Shown: positions 17,354 through 25,950 of the stretch, piece after piece | Numbering within the stretch: the stretch's first letter is position 1 | Layout: every line of letters starts with the position of its first letter | Notes under the pieces: generated by a model | The model's input: the letters and a program-made list of their open reading frames with translations, nothing else | Database searches by the model: none | What the model was told of the DNA's origin: nothing | Translations under genes and position numbers: made by a program | Source of the DNA: Streptomyces sp. SS1-1 | GTDB lineage: Bacteria > Actinomycetota > Actinomycetes > Streptomycetales > Streptomycetaceae | Direction of reading: 5' to 3' | NCBI RefSeq assembly: GCF_008973465.1 | Contig: NZ_WBXN01000004.1 | Coordinates: 620,001 to 684,000 of the forward strand | DNA length: 64,000 bases

Positions 17354-19468
17354 GTGCCGCGACTACGGGCGAAGGCGGTGCGTGGGATGGCTCCAGGCGA
17401 ACGTCCCATGGCCGGGGGCGACGCACCGGTACGCGGCCCGGTCCGCCCGAGCGGCCTCCTGGACGTACTCGGGGTGGCCTCCGTCGTGCTGGACACCGAG
17501 GGCCGCATCGTGCTGTGGAGCCCCCAGGCCGAGGAGCTGTTCGGCTATCCGGCGCACGAGGCGCTCGGCGAGTACGCCGCCCGGATCATGGTCCACGAAC
17601 AGCACCTGGACCTGGTCGTCAAGCTCTTCGCCGACGTCATGGAGACCGGCGAGGGCTGGGCCGGCGCCTTCCCCGTCCGCCGCAAGGACGGCAGCACCCG
17701 CCTGGTCGAGTTCCGCAACATGCGGCTCCTGGACGACCAGGGCGACGTCTACGCCCTCGGCCTGTGCGCCGACCAGTCCACGGTCCGCCAGGTCGAGCGG
17801 GACGTGGCGCTGTCCACCCGCACCATCGCCCAGGCACCGGTCGGCCTGGCCGTCCTCGACACCGAGCTGCGCTACGTCTCCGTCAACCCCGCGCTGGCCG
17901 AGCTCAACGGCCTTCCCGCCGAGGCGCACCTCGGCCACATGCCGCACGAGCTGATGCTGGACACCGAGGCGGCCCGGACCGTGGAGGCGGCGCTGCGCGC
18001 GGTGCTGCGGACCGGTGAGCCGGTCGTGAACCGGCGGGTCGTGGGCCGTACCCGGGCCCACCCCGACGTGGACCACTTCTGGTCGGTCTCGCTGTACCGG
18101 CTCGAGGACACGGCCGGCACGGTGCTCGGGGTGGCCGGGATGGCGGTCGACATCACCGAGCAGCACCAGGCCGCCGTCGCCGCGGAGACGGCCCGGCGCC
18201 GGCTCGCCCTCATCGCCGACGCCTCCACGCGCATCGGTACGACCCTGGAACTGGACCGCACGGCCAGCGAACTCGCGGACGTCGCCGTGCCGGAACTGGC
18301 CGACGTGGCCGCGGTGGACCTGCTGGACGCCGTCGTGGAGGGCCGGCGCAGCACCCTCGGCCCCGCCCAGGCGGCGGTGATCCGGGCCCTCGCCGTCCGC
18401 TCGGCGCAGGACACCGGCGCGCTGGAGGCCGCCGATCCCCCCGGGCACATCGCCCACTACGGACCTGACCGTCTCGTCACCGAGTGCGTGCGCACGGGCG
18501 ACCCGGTGATGGTGGCGCACGTGCGCGAGGAGGACCTGCCGCGCATCGCCCGCTCCCCGGAGGCCGCCCTCCAGCTCGGCCGCGCGGGGCTGCACTCCTA
18601 TCTGGCGGTACCGCTGATCGCGCGCGGCGAGGTCCTCGGCGCCCTCGACCTCAAACGCATCCACAACCCGCTGCCGTTCAGCGAGGACGACCTGCTGCTC
18701 GCCCGGGAGCTGGCCGCCCGCGCGGCGATCCAGATCGACAACGCCCGCTGGTACCAGAACGCCCGCGACACCGCCCTGACCCTCCAGCGCAGCATGCTGC
18801 CCAGCCACCCGCCGGTCACCGGCGGACTGGAGGTGGCCTCCCGCTACCAGCCGGCCGGCGCCGGCGCCGAGGTCGGCGGCGACTGGTTCGACGTCATCCC
18901 GCTGGAAGGGGCCAAGACGGCGCTGGTCGTCGGTGACGTGATGGGCAGCGGCATCGAGGCCGCCACCACCATGGGCCGGCTGCGCACCGCCACGCACACC
19001 CTGGCCTCCCTCGACCTGGAGCCGACGCGGCTCCTGGAACACCTCGACACGATCACCGACGGTCTCGACCACTCCATCGCGACCTGTGTGTACGCCGTCC
19101 ACGACCCGGAGCTGCGGCAGTGCCGCATCGCCAACGCCGGGCACCTGCCCCCGGTCCGCGTCCGCCCCGGCCGGCCTCCCGAGCTGCTGGAACTGCCGAC
19201 GGGCGCGCCGCTCGGCGTGGGCGGGGTCGCCTTCTCCACGACGACGGTCGACCTCGTGCCCGGCGATCAGCTGGTCTTCTACACCGACGGGCTGGTGGAG
19301 ACCCGCCAGCACCCGCTGGACGAACGCCTCGACGCGCTCCTCGCCCTCCTGGACGACCCGGAGCGCCCGCTGCAGGAGTGCTGCGACCTCCTCCTGCGGA
19401 CGCTGCACCGGCCCGAGAACTCCGACGACGTGGCGCTGCTGATCGCGCGGGTGCTCACGCCCGCGTGA
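17354..19468 (+). CDS. PAS-PAS-GAF-SpoIIE serine phosphatase
   Basis: About 704 aa. PAS domains lie at roughly residues 35-145 and 155-270 (FGYPAHEALG; IAQAPVGLAVLD), a GAF domain at 285-440 and a PP2C-type SpoIIE domain at 475-700. The metal-binding motifs GGDWFDV, VVGDVMGSG, NAGHLPP and FYTDGLVE are intact, so it should be an active Mn-dependent phosphatase. In this family the target is usually the phospho-serine of an anti-sigma-factor antagonist, which switches on a partner sigma factor. No anti-sigma genes adjoin it. The start is uncertain between GTG 17354 (behind GGGGG) and ATG 17387 or 17408. Its last 14 bp overlap the convergent methyltransferase gene. Confidence 0.9.
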   Translation: MPRLRAKAVRGMAPGERPMAGGDAPVRGPVRPSGLLDVLGVASVVLDTEGRIVLWSPQAEELFGYPAHEALGEYAARIMVHEQHLDLVVKLFADVMETGEGWAGAFPVRRKDGSTRLVEFRNMRLLDDQGDVYALGLCADQSTVRQVERDVALSTRTIAQAPVGLAVLDTELRYVSVNPALAELNGLPAEAHLGHMPHELMLDTEAARTVEAALRAVLRTGEPVVNRRVVGRTRAHPDVDHFWSVSLYRLEDTAGTVLGVAGMAVDITEQHQAAVAAETARRRLALIADASTRIGTTLELDRTASELADVAVPELADVAAVDLLDAVVEGRRSTLGPAQAAVIRALAVRSAQDTGALEAADPPGHIAHYGPDRLVTECVRTGDPVMVAHVREEDLPRIARSPEAALQLGRAGLHSYLAVPLIARGEVLGALDLKRIHNPLPFSEDDLLLARELAARAAIQIDNARWYQNARDTALTLQRSMLPSHPPVTGGLEVASRYQPAGAGAEVGGDWFDVIPLEGAKTALVVGDVMGSGIEAATTMGRLRTATHTLASLDLEPTRLLEHLDTITDGLDHSIATCVYAVHDPELRQCRIANAGHLPPVRVRPGRPPELLELPTGAPLGVGGVAFSTTTVDLVPGDQLVFYTDGLVETRQHPLDERLDALLALLDDPERPLQECCDLLLRTLHRPENSDDVALLIARVLTPA

Positions 19469-20303
19469 CCTCCCCGGCGGTGGCGGGCCCGCCCGGGACC
19501 TGTCCGATCACGACATGGGCGTACAGCTCGTCGGAGACCAGCAGGCGGGCCGACAGCCCGCCGGCCGCGAAGGTCTCCAGGGCCACCGGCGCCTGCCGCT
19601 CACTGGTCTCGATCAGCAGGCAGCCTCCCGGCGCCAGCCAGCGCGGTGCCTCCGCGGCGACCCTGCGCAGCACGTCCAGGCCGTCCGGGCCCCCGTCGAG
19701 CGCGACGAGCGGCTCGTGGTCGCGCGCCTCGGCGGGCAGCAGCGGCACCTCGCCGGTGGGGACGTACGGCACGTTCGCCGCGAGGATGCCGACCCGGCCG
19801 CGCAGCCCGGCGGGCAGCGCCGCGAACAGGTCGCCCTCGTGGACGCGGCCTCCGAAGGGCGCCACGTTGCGGCGGGCACAGCGCACGGCGGCCGGGTCGA
19901 TGTCGGCGGCGTGGAGTTCGGCCCCGTCGAGCGCGGCGGCCAGGGCGGCGCCGACCGCGCCGGAGCCGCAGCACAGATCGACGACCACGCGGGCGCCGGG
20001 GACGTGGGCGAGGGCCTGCCGCACGAGGAACTCGGTTCGCCGTCGGGGGACGAAGACTCCGGGGGCGACGGCGATCCGCAGACCGGCGAACTCCGCCCAG
20101 CCCAGGACGAGTTCGAGGGGGAGGCCGCTCACGCGCCGGTCCACCAGGGCGGCCAGCTCGCCGGGGCCGCCGGCGGCGGACAGGAGGAGCCGGGCCTCGT
20201 CCTCGGCGAACACACAGCCGGCGGCGCGCAGGGCGCTGACGACGGCGTCGTGGGTGAGCGGTGCGGGTGACGGCGAGGCGGGCGACGGGGACGCAGGGGG
20301 CAT
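19455..20303 (-). CDS. PrmC/HemK-related N5-glutamine methyltransferase family
   Basis: A 282-aa class I SAM methyltransferase. The SAM loop is VVDLCCGSGAVGAAL near residue 105, and the active-site motif is ANVPYVP (about 175), where true PrmC has NPPY. The NVPY form defines a PrmC-related actinobacterial group whose substrate is unknown, so release-factor methylation is not claimed. The start ATG 20303 has an AAAGG at a long spacing; the further in-frame extension to 20462 is discarded. It converges on and overlaps the phosphatase gene by 14 bp. Confidence 0.8.
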   Translation of the reverse strand: MPPASPSPASPSPAPLTHDAVVSALRAAGCVFAEDEARLLLSAAGGPGELAALVDRRVSGLPLELVLGWAEFAGLRIAVAPGVFVPRRRTEFLVRQALAHVPGARVVVDLCCGSGAVGAALAAALDGAELHAADIDPAAVRCARRNVAPFGGRVHEGDLFAALPAGLRGRVGILAANVPYVPTGEVPLLPAEARDHEPLVALDGGPDGLDVLRRVAAEAPRWLAPGGCLLIETSERQAPVALETFAAGGLSARLLVSDELYAHVVIGQVPGGPATAGEVTRA

Positions 20304-20712
20304 GGAAGCCGAGAGCCTTTCGGGAAGCCGAAGGGTGCTCTGGCGGTCGCCTACCGGCGGTGGCCCGCGTCGTTCCGAGGGGTGAGCACCCGACCTGACA
20401 CAGCGGTGATGGGTCCCACCTCCCGGTTCCAGGGCCGGGGCTCTCCCGGCTGGACGGCACACCCTACCGCAAGGGTCCGGGGCGGTCCGGGGGTTTCCGA
20501 CGAGGGCTGTGGGCCGGTACCCGTCGGGTCCCGACGCCGCGTCCCGACGCGTACCGGCCGTCCGCCGTCACCGCCCGTGAGCGGCCGGCCTCCCGCGCGC
20601 GGGTTCTCCGCCGGGACGTCGTACGGTGGTACGCGCACCTGTCGAACCCGTCGGAGCTCCGGAGCTCCTGGATCAGCGGGCCGTCGCCGCGGCGGCCTGG
20701 AGGCCCCACCCC
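20304..20712. other. 409-bp divergent intergenic region with a folded element
   Basis: No gene seen. It separates the methyltransferase and sulfite-oxidase-like genes and contains nested inverted repeats at 20512-20559. Confidence 0.5.
20512..20559. repeat. Nested inverted repeats resembling a three-way junction
   Basis: Outer arms GGCCGGTAC (20512-20520) and GTACCGGCC (20551-20559). Inside are two more inverted repeats: CGTCGGG/CCCGACG (20522-20536) and CGCGTC/GACGCG (20538-20551). Read as RNA it could fold into a branched stem in the leader of the downstream oxidoreductase. No known riboswitch class was recognised. Confidence 0.4.
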
Positions 20713-21318
20713 ATGCACGTCACCCGAGGCTTCACCGGACGCCCGCGCGTCCCGAACGCCGCCCTGCCGCCGGGCCAGTACGACGCCGGGGACGACTGGC
20801 CCGTCCTCTCCGCCGAGGTCACCCCCGAGCTGACGCCTGAGGAGTGGACGTTCCGCGTCGACGGCCTCGTGGAGCGGCCGCGGACCTGGACCTGGGAGCA
20901 GGCGCACGCCCTGCCCGCCTCCGCGTACGAGGGCGACATCCACTGTGTGACGAGCTGGTCCAAGTTCGGTGTGCGGTTCGGCGGTGTCTCGCTGGACGCC
21001 TTCCTCGATGTGGTCCGGCCCCATGGGTCCGCCACCCATGTGGTCGCCTACGCGCACACCGGGTACAGCACCAACCTCCCGCTCGCCGATGTGACCGGCG
21101 GCCGGGCCTGGATCGCCTGGGAGTACGACGGGCGGCCGCTCGCGCCCGAGCACGGCGGGCCGGCGCGGCTGATCGTGCCCCATCTGTACTTCTGGAAGAG
21201 CGCGAAGTGGATCGCGGGGCTGCGCCTCCTCGACCACGACGAGCCGGGCTTCTGGGAGAGCAACGGCTACCATCCGCGCGGCAACCCCTGGGAGGAGCAG
21301 CGGTACTCCGGTGACTGA
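20713..21318 (+). CDS. Sulfite-oxidase-like molybdopterin oxidoreductase
   Basis: A 201-aa protein with the oxidoreductase molybdopterin-binding domain. The molybdenum-ligand cysteine is Cys78 in GDIHCVTSWS; WTFRVDGLVERP, AHTGYSTNLPL and HLYFWKSAKWI are conserved in the short YedY/MsrP-like bacterial group. No Tat signal is visible, so it should be cytoplasmic. The start ATG 20713 follows GGAGG. It overlaps the next gene, a flavin reductase, by 8 bp, and the two probably form an electron-transfer pair in which the reductase donates electrons to the molybdenum centre. The oxidised substrate is unknown. Confidence 0.85.
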   Translation: MHVTRGFTGRPRVPNAALPPGQYDAGDDWPVLSAEVTPELTPEEWTFRVDGLVERPRTWTWEQAHALPASAYEGDIHCVTSWSKFGVRFGGVSLDAFLDVVRPHGSATHVVAYAHTGYSTNLPLADVTGGRAWIAWEYDGRPLAPEHGGPARLIVPHLYFWKSAKWIAGLRLLDHDEPGFWESNGYHPRGNPWEEQRYSGD

Positions 21319-22084
21319 GACCCTGGGGACGACCCCGTCCTTCACTCCCCCGACCCGTTTCGCCGTGCCCGGCCGTATCGCCGTGGAGGACCGGGCGGCG
21401 TCCGAGTGGCGGACCGCGACGGTCACCGCGGTCCGCCGTGAGACGCCGCGCGTGGCCACGTTCCGGCTGGCCGTGCCCGCCTGGCCGGGGCATCTGCCGG
21501 GCCAGCACCTGATGGTGCGGCTGCGGGCGCGGGACGGCTATGTGGCGCAGCGCCACTACTCGATCGCGTCCGCGCCCGACGACTCCGGCCACATCGAGCT
21601 GACGCTGGACCATGTGGACGGCGGCGAGGTGTCCGGCTGGTTCCACACGGTGGCCGAGCCGGGCGACACCGTGGAGGTGCGCGGCCCGGTCAGCGGGTTC
21701 TTCGCGTGGCCCGGCGACCGGCCGGCGCTGCTGCTCGGGGCGGGCTCCGGCGTCGTCCCGCTGATGTCGATGGTGCGGCACCGTCGCGCGCGGGGCTCGG
21801 ACGTGCCGCTGCGGCTGCTGGTGTCGGCCCGCAGCCCCGAGGAGCTGATCTACGCGGCGGAGTACGGCTCCGAGACGACGGCGGTGTTCACCCGGAGCGC
21901 GCCGGCCGGTGTGCCCGTGGGACGTATGTCCGCCGCACATGTGGCGCCGCTCCTGGCCGAGCGTCCTCCTGGTGGGTGGGAGGCCTATGTGTGCGGCTCC
22001 AACGGGTTCGCCGAGCACGCGTCGCGGCTGCTGGTCGCCGCGGGCCAGCCGGTCGACCGTATCCGGATCGAGCGCTTCGGCTGA
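21311..22084 (+). CDS. Ferredoxin-NADP reductase-type FAD/NAD(P)H oxidoreductase
   Basis: A 257-aa flavoprotein. The FAD-binding signature is RHYSIAS near residue 80, the NAD(P)-ribose loop LLLGAGSGVVPLMSM near 140, and the C-terminal EAYVCGSNGF replaces the usual CGP. No 2Fe-2S domain is present. The start is GTG 21311 inside the end of the molybdoenzyme gene, so translation is coupled. The pairing with a sulfite-oxidase-like protein occurs widely in actinobacteria; the reductase is the presumed electron partner. Confidence 0.87.
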   Translation: MTETLGTTPSFTPPTRFAVPGRIAVEDRAASEWRTATVTAVRRETPRVATFRLAVPAWPGHLPGQHLMVRLRARDGYVAQRHYSIASAPDDSGHIELTLDHVDGGEVSGWFHTVAEPGDTVEVRGPVSGFFAWPGDRPALLLGAGSGVVPLMSMVRHRRARGSDVPLRLLVSARSPEELIYAAEYGSETTAVFTRSAPAGVPVGRMSAAHVAPLLAERPPGGWEAYVCGSNGFAEHASRLLVAAGQPVDRIRIERFG

Positions 22085-22123
22085 CCCGGGAACAGGTGCC
22101 GGTGTTCGGGGTACCTGGACGGC

Positions 22124-22708
22124 ATGCGAAGCCGGGTGCGTGGCTGGCGTCTGCGGCACAACGAACTGCGGCGCCGGTCGGATGTCGTCGAGACGTGGAC
22201 CTTGCTCGGGGTGGGCCTCCTGCTGGTGGTGGTCGCCCCGCTGGTGAGTGTGGCCGCGGGCTGGTGGGCGCACGGTGGCGCCCAGGCCGCGGCCGAGAAG
22301 CAGCGTGCGGAGCGCCGGCAGGTGCGGGCGATGGTCGTCCGCACGGTCTCGGGCGCGCTGCACACCCCGCAGACCGGGCGGCAGCCGTCGTCGAAGGTGA
22401 CGGTCCGCTGGTCGGAGCCGGGGACGGGGCCCCGGACGGCGGCGGTGCGCGTGCCCACGGGTACGCGGCCCGGTGAGACGGTCCATGTGTGGCTGGACTC
22501 CGCCGACCGGGGCGTGCGTCCGCCGCCGGACGACTCCGCGGTCCGGCAGCACGCGGTGACGATGGGCGTGTGCGCGGCGGGAGCCGCGGGTGCCGTCGTC
22601 GTTCTCGGTCACGGTCTGGTGCGGCATACGGCGATGCGCCGCCGGCTGGCCGAGTGGGACCGGGCGTGGGCCGCCACCGGGCCGGCGTGGACGGGCCGCA
22701 ACGTCTGA
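22124..22708 (+). CDS. Two-helix membrane protein (Rv1733c-like)
   Basis: A 194-aa protein with an Arg-rich cytoplasmic N-terminus, a transmembrane helix at about 26-48 (TWTLLGVGLLLVVVAPLVSV), an extracytoplasmic region of about 95 residues and a second helix at about 148-168. This layout matches the actinobacterial Rv1733c family, of unknown function. The ribosome site is weak. It starts 39 bp after the flavin reductase gene and could be part of that transcript. Confidence 0.75.
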   Translation: MRSRVRGWRLRHNELRRRSDVVETWTLLGVGLLLVVVAPLVSVAAGWWAHGGAQAAAEKQRAERRQVRAMVVRTVSGALHTPQTGRQPSSKVTVRWSEPGTGPRTAAVRVPTGTRPGETVHVWLDSADRGVRPPPDDSAVRQHAVTMGVCAAGAAGAVVVLGHGLVRHTAMRRRLAEWDRAWAATGPAWTGRNV

Positions 22709-22808
22709 GCCGCCGCCCGCCTCGTCGAGGTTCCGAGCCCTGGTCAGCGTGCCGATCTTCGACGTAGCGTGCGGTGTCGGCGCTCCCTCTTCGCACAAGG
22801 TGGTCTCC

Positions 22809-23777
22809 ATGGCCCTGTTCGACCTCCCGCTCGACGAACTGCGTGCCCACCGCAGCGCGTCCGCCGAGCCCGAGGACTTCGACTCCTTCTGGTCCAGGAC
22901 GCTGGACGAGGCGCGCGAGCACGATCTGGACGTCCGCTACGAGCCGGTCGACACCGGCCTGACCACGGTCCAGGTGTACGACGTGACGTTCGCCGGGTTC
23001 GGCGGGCACCCCGTCAAGGGCTGGCTGCGGCTGCCCGCCGGGGCGGCCGAACCGCTGCCGCTGGTCGTGGAGTTCGTCGGGTACGGCGGGGGACGCGGGC
23101 TGCCGCACGAGAAGCTGCTGTGGGCGTCCACGGGCCGGGCGCACTTCACGATGGACACCCGGGGGCAGGGCAGCACCTGGGGCGGGGGCGGCGACACCCC
23201 GGACCCGGTGGGCGCCGGTCCCGCGTTCCCGGGTCATATGACACGGGGGGTCGAGGCGCCCGGGAACTACTACTACCGCCGGGTGTTCACCGACGCGGTC
23301 CGTGCCGTCGAGGCGGCCCGCGCGCACCCGCTCACGGACGCCGCCCGGACGGTCGTGACGGGTGAGAGCCAGGGCGGCGGTATCGCGATCGCGGTCGGCG
23401 GCCTGGTGCCCGACCTGACGGCGGTGGCACCGGACGTGCCGTTCCTGTGCGACTTCCCGCGCGCGACGACGCTGACGGACCGTCACCCCTACCGGGAGAT
23501 CGGGCTCTACCTCAAGACGCACCGGGGACGCACCGCCGACGTCCTGCGCACCCTGTCGTACTTCGACGGTGTCCACTTCGCGGCGCGCGGCCGGGCACCC
23601 GCCCTGTTCTCGGCGGCGCTGGAGGACCAGACCTGCCCGCCCTCCACGGTCTTCGCCGCGTTCAACGCGTGGGCGCACGCGGAGAAGGCCATCGAGGTCT
23701 ACGAGTTCAACGACCACGAGGGCGGCGGCCCGTACCACGAGGCGGTCAAGCTGGACTGGCTGCGCTCCCGCGTCTGA
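22809..23777 (+). CDS. Carbohydrate esterase family 7 acetyl xylan esterase / cephalosporin C deacetylase
   Basis: A 322-aa alpha/beta hydrolase. FDLPLDELR at the N-terminus, the nucleophile motif GESQGGG near residue 185 and FNDHEGGG with the catalytic histidine near the C-terminus define CE7. These enzymes remove acetyl groups from xylo-oligosaccharides and also from cephalosporin C. No signal peptide is present, so it would act on imported oligosaccharides. The start ATG 22809 has AAGGTGG upstream. Confidence 0.92.
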   Translation: MALFDLPLDELRAHRSASAEPEDFDSFWSRTLDEAREHDLDVRYEPVDTGLTTVQVYDVTFAGFGGHPVKGWLRLPAGAAEPLPLVVEFVGYGGGRGLPHEKLLWASTGRAHFTMDTRGQGSTWGGGGDTPDPVGAGPAFPGHMTRGVEAPGNYYYRRVFTDAVRAVEAARAHPLTDAARTVVTGESQGGGIAIAVGGLVPDLTAVAPDVPFLCDFPRATTLTDRHPYREIGLYLKTHRGRTADVLRTLSYFDGVHFAARGRAPALFSAALEDQTCPPSTVFAAFNAWAHAEKAIEVYEFNDHEGGGPYHEAVKLDWLRSRV

Positions 23778-23822
23778 CGGACTCCGTTCACGGCACACCG
23801 TACCGGGACCCTTCCGTACAGT

Positions 23823-23834
23823 CCGACCAGTCGG
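23823..23834. promoter_or_regulatory. Inverted repeat upstream of the serine hydrolase gene
   Basis: CCGAC-CA-GTCGG, 74 bp before the start at 23908. The shape suits a TetR-type repressor; no tetR gene is adjacent. Confidence 0.4.
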
Positions 23835-23907
23835 TATGTTCAGATCGGGTCGGGGCCACACCGGCGTGGCCCCGGCTCTCCGGTTTCCGACGAGGGGTGG
23901 GCGGCTC

Positions 23908-25074
23908 ATGACGGACCTTCCGGCGCGGGTGCACGGGCACTGCGATCCGCGGTTCGAGGCGGTGCGCACGGCGTTCGAGGCGAACTTCCGGGAGCGGGGC
24001 GAGCTGGGGGCCGCCGTCGCCGTCACGGTCGGCGGTGAGACGGTGGTGGACCTGTGGGGCGGCTGGGCGGACGGCGCGCGGAGCCGGCCCTGGGAGCGCG
24101 ACACACTGGTCAACGTCTGGTCGACGACCAAGGGCCCGACGGCGCTGTGCGCGCACATCCTGGCCGACCGGGGACTGCTCGACCTGGACGCGCCGGTGGC
24201 CGCCTACTGGCCGGAGTTCGCGGCGGCGGGCAAGGAGGAGGTCCTCGTCCGGCATCTGCTGGCGCACCGGGCCGGCCTGTCGGGCCTGCGCGAGCCGCAC
24301 ACGCTCCAGGCGCTGTACGACTGGGAACTGACGACCCGTCGGCTCGCGGCGACGGAACCCTGGTGGGCGCCGGGCACCCGGTCCGGGTACCACGCGCTCA
24401 CGTACGGCTTCCTGGTCGGGGAGGTCGTACGGCGGGTGTCGGGGCTGCGGCCGGCGGCGTTCCTGGAGCGCGAGGTGACCGGGCCGCTCGGTGTCGACTT
24501 CACGATCGGGCTGCCGGAGAAGGAGTCCGGCCGGGTGGCCGAGCTGGTCCAGCCCCCGGCCGGCCCGGCGGGCGAGGGCGCCGCCGCGCCCGCCGCGTTG
24601 CCGCCCCTGGCACTGGCGGCGCTGGCCAATCCGCCGATCGGCGCGGACCAGGCGAACACCCCCGGCTGGCGGGCGGCCGAGATCCCCGCCGCGAACGGGC
24701 ACGGCACCGCGCGGGCGGTCGCGGACCTGTACGGGATCTTCGCGGGTGCCGGTTCGTACGGCGGCCGGCGGATCCTCTCCCCCGGGGCGGCCGAGCGGGT
24801 GCGGGAGGGACAGGGCAGGTGCCTCGATCTGGTCCTGGGCGCCGGGCTGGGCCATGAGACGGAGATCGGGCTCGGGTTGTGGCTCAGCGGCCCGAACGGC
24901 TCGTACGGGCCGAACCCGCGGGCTTTCGGACACGACGGCTTCGGTGGATCCTGCGGTCTGGCCGACCCGGAGGCGGGGGTGTCGCTGGGGTATGTGATGA
25001 ACCGGATGGGGCCGCATATCGCCGACGATCCCCGCAAGACGGCCCTGGTCGACGCCGTGTACGCCTCACTCTGA
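23908..25074 (+). CDS. Serine hydrolase, beta-lactamase class C / EstB family
   Basis: A 388-aa penicillin-binding-protein-fold hydrolase. The nucleophile motif is STTK (residues 69-72 in NVWSTTKGPT), the tyrosine motif is YHALTYG near 172, and the C-terminal HDGFGG stands where beta-lactamases have KTG. This combination is typical of EstB-type esterases rather than true beta-lactamases. No export signal. The start ATG 23908 has a GAGGGG site. The substrate is unknown. Confidence 0.88.
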   Translation: MTDLPARVHGHCDPRFEAVRTAFEANFRERGELGAAVAVTVGGETVVDLWGGWADGARSRPWERDTLVNVWSTTKGPTALCAHILADRGLLDLDAPVAAYWPEFAAAGKEEVLVRHLLAHRAGLSGLREPHTLQALYDWELTTRRLAATEPWWAPGTRSGYHALTYGFLVGEVVRRVSGLRPAAFLEREVTGPLGVDFTIGLPEKESGRVAELVQPPAGPAGEGAAAPAALPPLALAALANPPIGADQANTPGWRAAEIPAANGHGTARAVADLYGIFAGAGSYGGRRILSPGAAERVREGQGRCLDLVLGAGLGHETEIGLGLWLSGPNGSYGPNPRAFGHDGFGGSCGLADPEAGVSLGYVMNRMGPHIADDPRKTALVDAVYASL

Positions 25075-25127
25075 GTCAGTGCGCGACCACGCGGTTTCAG
25101 CCGAAATGGAGGCCCACCCTTCCCTCC

Positions 25128-25139
25128 TGGTTTAGACCA
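25128..25139. promoter_or_regulatory. HutC/DasR-type operator
   Basis: TGGTTTAGACCA, one base from the DasR dre core TGGTCTAGACCA, 67 bp before the start of a GntR/HutC regulator gene, so autoregulation is likely. Confidence 0.6.
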
Positions 25140-25206
25140 ATGCTTGGATCTGGTGACGCAAGGAGCCCGCACGGCTACCACACGTCACCGGATCAGGAGG
25201 CGCGGC

Positions 25207-25950
25207 ATGGTCCGCACCACCCCGCACGAACGCCCCCTCACCACCACGCAGCCGCTGTACTGGCGGATCGCCACCCAGCTGCTGGGCGAGCTGCGCGACG
25301 GCACCATCCCGCCCGGCGAACGGCTGCCGGGGGAACGCCAGTTGGCAGGGCACTTCGGAGTCAGCAGGGAAACCGTACGGCAGGCGCTGGAGGTGCTGCG
25401 CCGCAGCGGCCTGGTCGCCACCGACCGGCGCGGCAGCCACGCCAGTCTGCCGGGGCTGCCGGTCGAGGCGCCGACGTCGGTGGCGTTCCCGATCGGCGCC
25501 CGGGCCGCGGGTCCCGCCGCCGTGGACCGGACCATGGCGGTCTGGGAGCCGCCGTCGCCGGAGCACGCCGAGGCGCTGGGGATCGACCGGCACCGGCCGA
25601 CGCTGGTGCACCGGTACGAGTCCACCGGCGCCGACGGACGGGCCCGGCGCACGGCGGTGACAACGTTCTCGGCGGTGGCGCTGGCGGAGGTGATGGAGCT
25701 GGCCCGCTACCGGGACCGTGCGGACGGTTCCGGTGCGGCCCAGTTGCGCCGCGCCTACGACTGGATGCGCCGGGCGGGCCTGACACTGCATCACCGCGAC
25801 GCCATCACGCGGCTTCCGGGCGGCTCCTCGGTCCGGGTCACCCGGCGCTCGCACGACCAGTACGGGCGCCCGCTGGAGATCACGGACCTGGTGGTGGAGG
25901 CCCACCAGGACGCCCTGGTCTACGAGTTCACGGTCCCGGCGGCGGGCTGA
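25207..25950 (+). CDS. GntR-family (HutC/DasR subfamily) regulator
   Basis: A 247-aa regulator with a GntR winged helix (LPGERQLAGHFGVSRETVRQ near residue 38-57) and a C-terminal UTRA ligand-binding domain (about 85-245). The start ATG 25207 is set by AGGAGG; the in-frame ATG at 25144 is not needed. The upstream palindrome resembles the dre sites of DasR. HutC-type regulators sense small sugars or amines, but the ligand cannot be read from the sequence. Its 3' end overlaps the convergent thioesterase gene by 31 bp. Confidence 0.88.
   Translation: MVRTTPHERPLTTTQPLYWRIATQLLGELRDGTIPPGERLPGERQLAGHFGVSRETVRQALEVLRRSGLVATDRRGSHASLPGLPVEAPTSVAFPIGARAAGPAAVDRTMAVWEPPSPEHAEALGIDRHRPTLVHRYESTGADGRARRTAVTTFSAVALAEVMELARYRDRADGSGAAQLRRAYDWMRRAGLTLHHRDAITRLPGGSSVRVTRRSHDQYGRPLEITDLVVEAHQDALVYEFTVPAAG

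Noticed and set aside
23908..25074. Calling the hydrolase an antibiotic-resistance beta-lactamase
   Set aside because: The third motif is HDGFGG rather than KTG and no export signal is present, which fits EstB-type esterases better.
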